Positions 52,321 to 61,000 of a stretch of DNA of 64,000 bases are shown piece after piece. Each line of letters opens with the position of its first letter. Within the stretch, counting starts at the first letter, position 1. This DNA comes from Lacisediminihabitans sp040549525 (GTDB taxonomy: Bacteria > Actinomycetota > Actinomycetes > Actinomycetales > Microbacteriaceae): positions 1-64,000 of the forward strand of contig NZ_JBEPTM010000009.1 of assembly GCF_040549525.1 (NCBI RefSeq), in the 5' to 3' direction. The translations under genes and the position numbers were made by a program. Under the pieces are notes generated by a model. The model saw only the letters and a program-made list of their open reading frames with translations, had not been told where the DNA came from and made no database searches.

Positions 52321-53880
52321 CTAGTACGCTCCTGTCGGATTCACAAGCACGCGGAAGGTTCGCCAGATTATGACGAGGTCGCCGATGAGCGACCAGTTCT
52401 CCACGTAATAAAGGTCAAGTCGGACGCTCTCGTCCCAGTCGAGGTTCGACCGTCCGTTGACCTGCCACATGCCGGTGAGTCCGGGCTTGATGTATAGGCG
52501 GCGGTGAACACGATCCCCGTAGTTCTCGACCTCGGTCATGAGTGGCGGACGAGGTCCGACCAGGCTCATTTCTCCGATGAGGATGTTCCAGAGCTGGGGC
52601 AGCTCGTCCAGGGAGTATTTGCGAAGAATCCTGCCAATACGCGTGATGCGGGGATCGTTCTTCATCTTGAAGAGAACTCCGGCGCCTTCGTTCTGGTCGA
52701 GAAGCCCGGCAAGGTCGTCTTCCGCGGTCTTCACCATCGAGCGGAACTTGAGCATGAAGAAAGTGCGCCCGTCCTTCCCGACTCGTTCCTGCCGGAAAAA
52801 TACAGGACCCTCGCTGTCTCGCCTGATCAGCAGGGAGATCGCCACCATCAGGGGGGAGAGGATGAGCAGTGCCACTCCGGAGGCCGCGACATCGAGACCG
52901 CGCTTCAGCACATGCTTGCCCCCCTCGTAGTGAGGGAGCTCCACGTGCATCAAGGGCAGTCCTTCGACCGGGCGAAAGTGAATGCGCGGGCCGGCCACGT
53001 TGGTCAAACGAGACGCGACCACGAGCTCGGCTCCCGTTCCCTCGAGATCCCAGCCGAGGTCCCGGATGAAATGCTCATCACTTCCGGGATGCCCCGCCAC
53101 GATGACGGCATCGACGCGAAGTTGCCCGGCGACGTGAGCAACCGATTTGAGGTCGGAGACCACCGAGACGCGGCGGGAGTTCACGGTGACGGAGTGCCCA
53201 TCCTCTAGATCGACCGCGGCACCGATCACCTGGTATACCGAGACCGCCTTCTTGTCGATTTGTCCGATGACGTATTCGACGTCGCTCGCCTTACCGACGA
53301 CTATCGCCCGGGATATGAACCGCCCTCGGCTCCGCTGGCGCACCAGCCACCGGCGCCAAAGCCACCGGTTGACGAGAAGGCCGAGGAGTCCCATGGGGAG
53401 CGCCAAGACGAAGAATCCGCGGGCGACTCTGATATCGAGAATCGCCAGACTGATTGCCAGCAGCCCAAAAGCGAGAACGCTGGCGTACACGACGTTGCGA
53501 TATTCGGCCAGGCCGATGCCGACCACTCGCGAGTTTCGCGTATGCATCGCGCTCAGCGAGATCACCCAAGCGGTGACGATTACTACGGCGAGCATCCAGT
53601 AGCCGGCGGCAAATTGAGGGAGATCAGCGGCATCGCCATCCCACCAGAATCTCGTGGCGAAAGCTCCCAGTACTGCGACCAGGATCACCGCAAGGTCCGT
53701 AGATACCAACCGACTGCGATAGCGGCTGGCCCATGTAGGCGTTCCCGGTGATACCGGGGCGATCGCCGGATCGATTGCGGGAAGAGTTGTGTCGACCAGC
53801 CGCAGAGATGGTCGCTCACGGCGGGGCCGCGACGGGCGCGTCAGTGTTCGGGTGCTCGGCGAGCGACGGATCTCTGTCAT
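52321..53880 (-). CDS. Exopolysaccharide polyprenyl glycosylphosphotransferase (WbaP/CpsE type)
   Basis: A 519-residue membrane protein: four or five N-terminal membrane segments (about 58-190), a nucleotide-binding-like middle domain, a further membrane hairpin (about 330-355) and a C-terminal sugar-phosphate transferase domain with KRGLDVAASG, LKFRSMVKTAEDD, LRKYSLDELPQLWNIL and PGLTGMWQVNGRS. It transfers a sugar phosphate to undecaprenyl phosphate, the first committed step of the polymer. First gene of the operon with cytidylyltransferase and GT4. The ribosome-binding site before the ATG is weak. Confidence 0.92.
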   Translation of the reverse strand: MTEIRRSPSTRTLTRPSRPRRERPSLRLVDTTLPAIDPAIAPVSPGTPTWASRYRSRLVSTDLAVILVAVLGAFATRFWWDGDAADLPQFAAGYWMLAVVIVTAWVISLSAMHTRNSRVVGIGLAEYRNVVYASVLAFGLLAISLAILDIRVARGFFVLALPMGLLGLLVNRWLWRRWLVRQRSRGRFISRAIVVGKASDVEYVIGQIDKKAVSVYQVIGAAVDLEDGHSVTVNSRRVSVVSDLKSVAHVAGQLRVDAVIVAGHPGSDEHFIRDLGWDLEGTGAELVVASRLTNVAGPRIHFRPVEGLPLMHVELPHYEGGKHVLKRGLDVAASGVALLILSPLMVAISLLIRRDSEGPVFFRQERVGKDGRTFFMLKFRSMVKTAEDDLAGLLDQNEGAGVLFKMKNDPRITRIGRILRKYSLDELPQLWNILIGEMSLVGPRPPLMTEVENYGDRVHRRLYIKPGLTGMWQVNGRSNLDWDESVRLDLYYVENWSLIGDLVIIWRTFRVLVNPTGAY

Positions 53881-54299
53881 GAGATCGCGACCGCGGAGCG
53901 CTGCCGGGTGGCTGGCGCTGTGCTGCGTTGCACGCCCGTTGGGGGACGGGAGAAATGCACATCGGGTGGATGCATTGTTTTCGCCTGCGTTTCGGTTTAA
54001 CAGGTGTTAGACGCAGTGCCACACGTGCTACGGGAAACGGCGACGAAGCGCCTGGGTAAGCGCCTCACAACATGACTCACGCAGTCGGGGATACGCACTG
54101 AATCGTTCGGGACTTTTGCTGCTGATGATGCTGTGCCATCACACGGATGGCACGAGGTCTGGGTGGGTGCCCAAAACCTTTATGTGATCCTATAACACCC
54201 CGAGATGAATTTTTGCCCCTCTTTTGGGGGCCACAGGGTAAATAGCGTTCAGAGAGCCCGACGCATCTGATGCGATCGGCCCCCGATAGACTTTGGCGC
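53881..54299. promoter_or_regulatory. Long divergent regulatory region between the EPS operon and pgsA-like gene
   Basis: About 419 bases without a gene. It contains the palindrome GTGCCATC-ACACG-GATGGCAC (54132-54152), a CCCC/GGGG hairpin (54215-54231) without a T-run, TATAAC (about 54191-54196), CGCAT-CTG-ATGCG (54262-54274) and TAGACT (54287-54292), the latter the -10 box of the downstream gene. The EPS operon promoter should lie here, with a leader of a few hundred bases. Confidence 0.45.
54132..54152. promoter_or_regulatory. Perfect 8-bp-arm inverted repeat upstream of the EPS operon
   Basis: GTGCCATC (54132-54139), loop ACACG, GATGGCAC (54145-54152). Position between divergent genes fits an operator or leader hairpin; there is no T-run for a terminator. 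Confidence 0.45.
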
Positions 54300-54917
54300 G
54301 TGGAACCCGAGCAGAGCTACCAGGTGAGTTCCCGAATCCTCACGATTCCCAACATCCTGAGCTTCATCCGGCTGCTGATGGTCCCGGTGTTCCTGGTGCT
54401 CATCGTGCGCGGTGAAGACGGCTTCGCTCTTCTCGTGCTGGTCATTTCGAGCGTCACCGACTTTCTCGACGGTGTCATCGCCCGAAAGCTCAACCAGGTC
54501 ACCCGTCTCGGGCAGTTGCTCGATCCCGCCGCCGACCGACTGTTCATCTTCACCGCGTTGATCGGTCTTGCCGTTCGCGGAGTCATCCCCTGGTGGCTCG
54601 TGATCGTGATCGTGGGTCGGGACGTGATGCTCGCCATTCTCGGGATCACCCTGGCGAATTTCGGCTACGGCCCGCTGCCGGTGCACCATCTCGGAAAGGT
54701 GGCGACGTTCTGCCTGTTCTACGCGCTGCCGATCCTGATGATCGGACAGGCATTCCCTGCGCTGGCGTGGATCACGGTGCCGTTCGGGTGGGCCTTCGCC
54801 CTCTGGGGAGCCTTCCTGTATTGGTGGGCCGGAGTCATTTATCTGCGCGAAACCGTGCGCGTCACAAGAATCCCGCGACCCGGCGGCGTCATCGAATCGG
54901 ATACGCTGGGTCGCTAG
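54300..54917 (+). CDS. pgsA: CDP-diacylglycerol-glycerol-3-phosphate 3-phosphatidyltransferase-like enzyme
   Basis: A 205-residue integral membrane protein with the full CDP-alcohol phosphotransferase motif D-x2-DG-x2-AR-x8-G-x3-D-x3-D (DFLDGVIARKLNQVTRLGQLLDPAADR). The second of its kind in the window and more PgsA-like; it makes phosphatidylglycerol phosphate or a related phospholipid at the membrane. TAGACT lies seven bases before the GTG at 54300, so the mRNA is probably leaderless. A palindrome CGCAT-CTG-ATGCG overlaps its -35 region. The gene is followed by the GarA-like FHA gene, the arrangement seen in actinobacteria. Confidence 0.83.
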   Translation: MEPEQSYQVSSRILTIPNILSFIRLLMVPVFLVLIVRGEDGFALLVLVISSVTDFLDGVIARKLNQVTRLGQLLDPAADRLFIFTALIGLAVRGVIPWWLVIVIVGRDVMLAILGITLANFGYGPLPVHHLGKVATFCLFYALPILMIGQAFPALAWITVPFGWAFALWGAFLYWWAGVIYLRETVRVTRIPRPGGVIESDTLGR

Positions 54918-55002
54918 CAAGGGTCGTCACCCGAGAGTCGGTCCGGCGATGACAGCAACGATGCGCCGCTCGTGAGAGCTCGGCGAATATGGGAGGTGCG
55001 AC

Positions 55003-55479
55003 ATGGTCGATCCGGGCAACCAGGATGACGCAACAGGAGACCAGCCTCGCGACACCGATACCACGCTTCGCCTCACCACCGATTTCGAGGCCCAACTGGC
55101 CGCGCTCGAGGGTGAAGTATCGGCGGAGGAGAAGGCGGCGATCGCCGCACTGCCCTCCGGATCGGCACTGCTGGTGGTGCGCCGCGGACCGAACACCGGC
55201 GCCAGGTTCCTTCTCGACGCCGACGTGACCACGGCAGGCCGGCATCCGAATGCCGACATCCTCCTCGACGATGTGACCGTCTCGCGCCGACACGCTCAAT
55301 TTCTCCGCCACGGCACGGTCTTCGAGATCAAGGACCTCGGGTCGCTCAACGGCACCTACTTCGACGGCGTGCGCATCGATACGGCTCTTCTTCGCGACGG
55401 GGCGGAGGTGCAGGTGGGCAAGTTCCGCCTCACCTTCTACGCCTCCCGATTGGATCTCGCGCACCAGGCGAGCAAGTAG
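55003..55479 (+). CDS. FHA-domain protein, GarA/OdhI-like
   Basis: A 158-residue protein with a C-terminal FHA domain (about 60-150): SALLVVRRGPNTGARFLLD, TAGRHPNADILLDDVTVSRRHAQF, SLNGTYFDG. GarA/OdhI switch off 2-oxoglutarate dehydrogenase when unphosphorylated; kinase PknB/G phosphorylates an N-terminal ETTS motif. Here the matching place reads DTDTTLRL, with Thr-Thr kept but not the ETTS form. GGGAGGTG precedes the ATG. It overlaps the MerR gene by 1 bp. Role in nitrogen/carbon control is from the family. Confidence 0.87.
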   Translation: MVDPGNQDDATGDQPRDTDTTLRLTTDFEAQLAALEGEVSAEEKAAIAALPSGSALLVVRRGPNTGARFLLDADVTTAGRHPNADILLDDVTVSRRHAQFLRHGTVFEIKDLGSLNGTYFDGVRIDTALLRDGAEVQVGKFRLTFYASRLDLAHQASK

Positions 55480-56180
55480 TGCCCCGCGCGTCCGCCCAGG
55501 CCCGCGTGCCTGGCGCCGCTCCGCTGCTCAGCATCGGCCAGGTGCTTGCGCGGTTGACCGCCGAGTTTCCGGATCTGACGCCGTCGAAACTCCGCTTTCT
55601 CGAGGAACGCCACCTGATCTCGCCGGCCCGTACCGAATCCGGTTACCGCAAGTTCTCCCCGAGCGACCTCGACCGCTTGCGCTTCGTGCTCACGATGCAG
55701 CGCGACCATTACCTTCCGCTCAAGGTCATCCGCGGCTATCTGGACGAGCTGGATGCCGGACGCCCGCCCGCGCTACCGGGAGGCTCCACGTTCGCCTCTC
55801 CCTCCATCCTCTCGGCCGAGCGACGGATGTCGAGAGACGAGCTCATCCGTGAGGCCGGTGCCACGCCGCAGCTGCTGAACGACGCCGTGTCGTCCTCCCT
55901 CGTCGCTCCGGCGGATCACTATGGCGAGGAGGCCCTCGCCGTGCTGACCTCGCTGGTGGAGTTGCAGCGCTCCGGAATCGAGCCGCGGCATCTCCGCGGC
56001 TTCCGCGCCGCCGCCGAGCGCGAGCTCGGGCTGATCGAGAGTGCCCTCATCCCCGTCGCGCGCCGAAAAGACGCGTCGAGCAGGGCCAAGGCAGGCGAAC
56101 TCGCGCGCGAGATCGCCGGCCAGCTCGAGATCGTGCGATCGAGCCTGATTCGCTCGGCACTGTCGCGCCTCGACCCCTAA
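55479..56180 (+). CDS. MerR-family regulator, FtsR/Rv1828-like
   Basis: A 233-residue regulator with N-terminal MerR winged helix (about 18-85: LSIGQVLARLTAEFPDLTPSKLRFLEERHLISPARTESGYRKFSPSDLDRLRFVL) and a helical C-terminal domain. Location right behind the GarA-like gene matches the mycobacterial Rv1827-Rv1828 order; the coryneform homologue FtsR activates ftsZ. It starts at GTG 55479 overlapping the FHA stop (TAGTG). The target genes in this organism are not visible. Confidence 0.85.
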   Translation: MPRASAQARVPGAAPLLSIGQVLARLTAEFPDLTPSKLRFLEERHLISPARTESGYRKFSPSDLDRLRFVLTMQRDHYLPLKVIRGYLDELDAGRPPALPGGSTFASPSILSAERRMSRDELIREAGATPQLLNDAVSSSLVAPADHYGEEALAVLTSLVELQRSGIEPRHLRGFRAAAERELGLIESALIPVARRKDASSRAKAGELAREIAGQLEIVRSSLIRSALSRLDP

Positions 56181-56352
56181 GCTGAAAGTTCCCGATCTTC
56201 GACGTCGAGAGCGCAATCTCGCCGACACGCCGACACCTCGGATCGACAATGCGGCCCAACCGGGCGGTCCTCTCGGTAACGTGGGTCGGGACAGAAGTAT
56301 CAACCACTCCTTGAGAGTTGAGGGTGGTCGACAACAGGTGGAAGGCAGTCAG

Positions 56353-56901
56353 ATGAGTGAGCTCAGTACCCGTAACGAGGATTCTCGTTACGACCTCGGA
56401 CTGCTCTTCACCGACGGCCTTCCCGACCTCGACGACACCGCCGGTTACCGCGGAGCGGTCGCCGCTCGCGCCGCTGGCATCAGCTACCGCCAGCTGGACT
56501 ACTGGGCACGCACGGAACTCGTCGAGCCGACGGTGCGAGGCGCCGCCGGATCCGGCTCGCAGCGTCTCTACGGCTTTCGCGACATCCTCGTGCTCAAGCT
56601 GGTCAAGCGCCTTCTCGACACCGGGATCTCGCTGCAGCAGATTCGAACCGCGGTCAACCAGTTGCGTGAGGCCGGCGTCAGCGACCTCGCCCAGACCACG
56701 CTCATGAGCGATGGAGCGAGCGTCTACCTCTGCACCTCCAACGACGAGGTCATCGACCTGGTCAGCCGCGGCCAGGGCGTTTTCGGCATCGCGGTCGGCA
56801 AGGTTCTGCGCGAGGTGGAGAACAGCCTCGTGGAGCTCGACTCCGAGCGTCCGGACGTCGCGGACGAGCTCGCCGCGCGCCGCGCAACCCGCGCCTCCTA
56901 G
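56353..56901 (+). CDS. MerR-family regulator, Rv1830-like
   Basis: A 182-residue protein with a MerR helix-turn-helix (about 35-105: AAGISYRQLDYWARTELVEPTVR, RLYGFRDILVLKLVKRLLDTGISLQQIRTAV) and a C-terminal acidic helical region. It matches the third regulator in the mycobacterial garA cluster (Rv1830 position), with no DUF151 gene between. The ATG at 56353 is preferred to one 24 codons upstream. Function in the cell-cycle/metabolic block is inferred from synteny. Confidence 0.83.
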   Translation: MSELSTRNEDSRYDLGLLFTDGLPDLDDTAGYRGAVAARAAGISYRQLDYWARTELVEPTVRGAAGSGSQRLYGFRDILVLKLVKRLLDTGISLQQIRTAVNQLREAGVSDLAQTTLMSDGASVYLCTSNDEVIDLVSRGQGVFGIAVGKVLREVENSLVELDSERPDVADELAARRATRAS

Positions 56902-57105
56902 GCCGGCTCCGAGCGCTCCCGGCGGCGCCATCCCCTGCCGCTGCCGTCGCACCTGCCCTACCGTTGCCCCTGCCGAAAACGCAGGACATTCACCACGAAC
57001 GGGGTCGTTTCGCGGCAAAAGGGGTCTTCTGGTGGCGGATGTCCTGCGTTTTGGGATTGCGGAGGGGCTCCCGGTGCCGGTGACCTGGGAAGGCGCTCGC
57101 ACGAA

Positions 57106-57912
57106 CTACGCAGTGACCGCGTATTCGCCGATCTTCGCGGTGCGCAGTACCCGGTCGAGCAGCAGGTCGAAGTTGTGTGCCATCTCCTGGGCACTCTCGC
57201 CCGGCCAGACGTGCAACGGCTTCGCCGCGCCCTGCGCCTGCTGAAGCGAGGTGCGCTCGGGCAGCTGGGGACTGAGCACCAGGGGGCCGAACATGTCTCG
57301 CAGTTCCTTGATGCGGAACTGGTGCTCCAGGGACTGCACACGAGCGCGGTTCACGATGATGCCGAGCGGCTGGAGCCGGGGGGAGAGTCCGCGACGGATC
57401 TCCTCGATGGCGCGCAGCGCCCGGTCGGCCGCGGCGACGGAGAAGAGGCCCGGCTCCGTGACGACGGTCACACGATCGGAGGCGGCCCAGGCCGTGCGGG
57501 TGAGAGCGTTGAGAGAGGGCGCGCAGTCGATGAGCACGAGGTCGTAGTCCGCTTCGACCGTGGAGAGCGCCTCTTCGAGCTTCCAGATGTCTTTGATGCT
57601 CGGGTGCGGGCCGTCGAAATTGATGGCCGCGGGGCTGCCGATCATCACGTCGATCTTGCCGGGGCGGCCCTTCGTCCAGCCGCTCGGAGCGATCGCGGCG
57701 CGCACGATCTTCTCCTTCGGCGACCCGAGCACATCGGCGACGTTGAGGTGACCGGCGACGTTGATGTCCATTCCGGTCGAGACATCGGACTGGGGATCGA
57801 GGTCGACGACGAGGGTTCGCAACCCTTTCGAGAAGGCCGCAGAAGCCAGCCCGAGCGTCACTGTTGTCTTTCCGACTCCACCCTTGAGAGAGCTGACGCT
57901 GAGTACATGCAC
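57106..57912 (-). CDS. ParA-family ATPase
   Basis: A 268-residue deviant Walker ATPase: SLKGGVGKTTVTLGLASAAF (Walker A, 10-20), VDLDPQSDVSTG (Walker A'/B region) and DLVLIDCAPSLNALTRTAW. GTG at 57912 starts MHVLSVSSLKGG; a GTG at 57933 would add seven residues but lies one base after a TAGACT -10 box. No ParB partner is adjacent, unlike a chromosome-partition pair; such orphan ParAs position other cargo. Divergent from pyruvate carboxylase, with promoters back to back. Confidence 0.82.
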   Translation of the reverse strand: MHVLSVSSLKGGVGKTTVTLGLASAAFSKGLRTLVVDLDPQSDVSTGMDINVAGHLNVADVLGSPKEKIVRAAIAPSGWTKGRPGKIDVMIGSPAAINFDGPHPSIKDIWKLEEALSTVEADYDLVLIDCAPSLNALTRTAWAASDRVTVVTEPGLFSVAAADRALRAIEEIRRGLSPRLQPLGIIVNRARVQSLEHQFRIKELRDMFGPLVLSPQLPERTSLQQAQGAAKPLHVWPGESAQEMAHNFDLLLDRVLRTAKIGEYAVTA

Positions 57913-57933
57913 GAGGGACCACGATACCTTCAC

Positions 57934-58034
57934 TAGTCTAAAAGAACCTAAATCTAGGGCGCGCGCACAGTGCCTTGGCGGGGAATCGGCTGCACAGCTC
58001 GGCCCTAAACTGGCCGGAGATTCGAAAGGACCAG
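57934..58034. promoter_or_regulatory. Divergent promoters of parA-like gene and pyc
   Basis: TAGACT at 57940-57935 (minus strand) is the -10 box of the ParA-like gene. On the plus strand TAAACT (58005-58010) can serve pyc, and GAAAGGA precedes the pyc ATG at 58035. No clear -35 box for either. Confidence 0.5.
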
Positions 58035-61000
58035 ATGTTCACCAAGATCCTCGTGGCCAATCGTGGCGAAATAGCCATCCGTGCCTTTCGCGCCGCCTAT
58101 GAGCTCGGCGCTCAGACCGTCGCTGTCTTCCCGTACGAAGACCGCAATTCGATGCATCGCCTCAAGGCGGACGAGGCCTACCAGATCGGCGAGCCGGGCC
58201 ATCCGGTGCGCGCCTACCTGGATGTGTCGGAGATCATCCGCGTCGCGCTCGAGTGCGGCGCCGACGCCATCTACCCGGGCTACGGATTCCTCTCTGAGAA
58301 CCCCGAACTCGCCGAAGCGGCCGCTTCCGCCGGGATCACCTTCATCGGGCCGGGCCAGAGCGTGCTCGAAATGGCCGGAAACAAGGTGACGGCCAAGGAA
58401 CACGCCATCGCCGCGGGAGTGCCAGTGCTCGCTTCCACCCCGGCGTCCAAGGACGTCGACGAATTGCTGGCCGGCGCCGACGCGATCGGTTTCCCCATCT
58501 TCGCCAAGGCTGTAGCCGGCGGCGGCGGACGAGGGATGCGTCGGGTAGAGAGGAAGGAAGACCTGCGAGCCGCCCTCCTCGAGGCCATGCGGGAGGCCGA
58601 CAGCGCCTTCGGTGACCCCACCATGTTCCTCGAGCAGGCAGTCGTACGACCTCGTCACATCGAGGTACAGATCCTGGCGGACGCCGCGGGCGAGACCGTG
58701 CACCTCTTCGAGCGCGACTGCTCCGTGCAGCGACGCCACCAGAAGGTGATCGAGATCGCGCCGGCACCGAACCTGGACGAAGAGACCCGGCAGGCGATGT
58801 ACCGCGATGCGATCGCCTTCGCGAAGTCCATCGGCTACGTCAACGCGGGCACCGTCGAGTTCCTCCTCGACACCGCGGGGGAGCGCAAGGGCCAGCACGT
58901 ATTCATCGAGATGAACCCGCGCATCCAGGTGGAGCACACCGTGACGGAAGAGGTCACCGACGTCGACCTCGTGCAGTCCCAGATGCGCATCGCCTACGGC
59001 CAGACCCTCGCAGAGCTCGGCCTGCAGCAGAAGGACCTCCGCCTGCGCGGCGCCGCGCTGCAGTGCCGCATCACGACAGAGGATCCCGCCGCGGGATTCC
59101 GCCCCGACACCGGCAAGATCACCACCTACCGGTCACCGGGTGGTGGCGGCATCCGTCTCGATGGCGGAACCATCGATCCCGGCACCCAGATCAGCCCGCA
59201 CTTCGACTCCATGCTCGTGAAGATGACCTGCCGGGGCCGTGACTTCCCGGCGGCGGTCGCGCGGGCGAAGCGCGGACTCGCCGAGTTCCGCATCCGTGGC
59301 GTGTCCACCAACATCCCCTTCCTCCAAGCCGTGCTGGACGACCCGTCTTTCCAGGCCGGCGATCTCAGCACCTCCTTCATCGAGGAGCGCCCGGAGCTCT
59401 TCGACACCTATCAGTCGAAGGACCGCGGCACCAAGATCCTCAACTGGCTCGCGGATGTCACGGTCAACCGCCCGAATGGCGATGGAGTCGGCATCATCAA
59501 TCCGGCTCTTAAACTGCCGGAGTTCGACATCAGCGAGCCGGCGCCCGCCGGGTCACGGCAGCGTCTGCTCGAGCTCGGACCTGTCGGTTTCGCTTCGGCC
59601 CTGCGAGCCCAGACGGCTCTCGCGGTGACCGAGACCACCTTCCGCGACGCGCACCAGTCCCTGCTCGCCACCCGGGTTCGCACCAAGGATCTCGTGGCCG
59701 TCGCACCCTATGTGGCTCGCATGACCCCCCAACTGCTGTCGGTGGAGGCCTGGGGCGGGGCGACCTACGACGTTGCTCTGCGCTTCCTGGGCGAGAACCC
59801 CTGGGATCGTCTCGCCGCGCTGCGCGAGGCACTGCCGAACGTCGCCATCCAGATGCTTCTGCGAGGTCGCAACACCGTCGGCTATACGCCGTACCCGACC
59901 GAGGTGACGGATGCCTTCGTGCGCGAAGCCGCCGCGACCGGTGTCGACATCTTCCGCATCTTCGACGCGCTCAACGACGTGTCCCAGATGCGTCCGGCCA
60001 TCGACTCCGTGCTTGAGACGGGATCTGCCGTCGCCGAAGTCGCCCTCTGCTACACGGGCGACCTGCTCGATCCGGCGGAAGACCTCTACACGCTCGACTA
60101 CTACCTGAAGCTCGCCGAGCAGATCGTGGACGCCGGGGCGCACATCATCGCCATCAAGGACATGGCCGGCCTGCTTCGGGCGAGCGCCGCGGAGAAGCTC
60201 GTCACGGCCCTGCGCGCGCGGTTCGACCTTCCGGTGCACGTGCACACCCACGACACCGCGGGCGGCCAGCTCGCCACGCTGCTCGCCGCCAGTCGCGCCG
60301 GAGCGGACGCGGTGGATGTTGCGAGTGCGCCGATGGCCGGCACGACCAGCCAGCCCTCCGCATCCGCCCTCGTCGCCGCCCTCGCCCACACCGAGCGGGA
60401 CACCGGGATCTCGCTGCAGGCCGTCTCCGACCTCGAGCCCTACTGGGAGGCCGTGCGCCACGCGTACAAGCCCTTCGAATCCGGACTGCCGGGACCGACC
60501 GGCCGCGTCTACCACCACGAGATCCCGGGCGGGCAGCTGTCGAATCTGCGCCAGCAGGCGATCGCTCTCGGCCTCGCCGACCATTTCGAGAAGATCGAAG
60601 ACCTCTACGCGGCGGCCAACAAGATGCTTGGCCGCCCGCCGAAGGTGACCCCCTCGTCGAAGGTCGTCGGCGATCTCGCTCTCGCCCTTGCCGCGGCGAA
60701 CGCCGATCCGGCCGACTTCGAGCAGAACCCCGACCGCTACGACATCCCGGACTCGGTGGTCGGGTTCATGGCGGGCGAACTGGGGGACCTGCCGGGCGGA
60801 TGGCCGGAGCCGTTCCGCTCCAAGGTGCTCGCGGGACGCACGGTGAAGATCGGCATGGAAGACATCACGGATGCCGACCGCGCTGGCCTGGCCGGCGACG
60901 CGGAGTCGCGCCGGTCCACCCTCAATCGCCTGCTGTTCGCCGGCCCGACCAAGACCTTCGAAGCGGTGCGCGAGCAGTACGGCGACCTCTCCGTGATCGA

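Noticed and set aside
54215..54231. GCCCC...GGGGGC hairpin as a terminator
   Set aside because: On neither strand does a T-run follow in the direction of an ending transcript, and no gene ends here.
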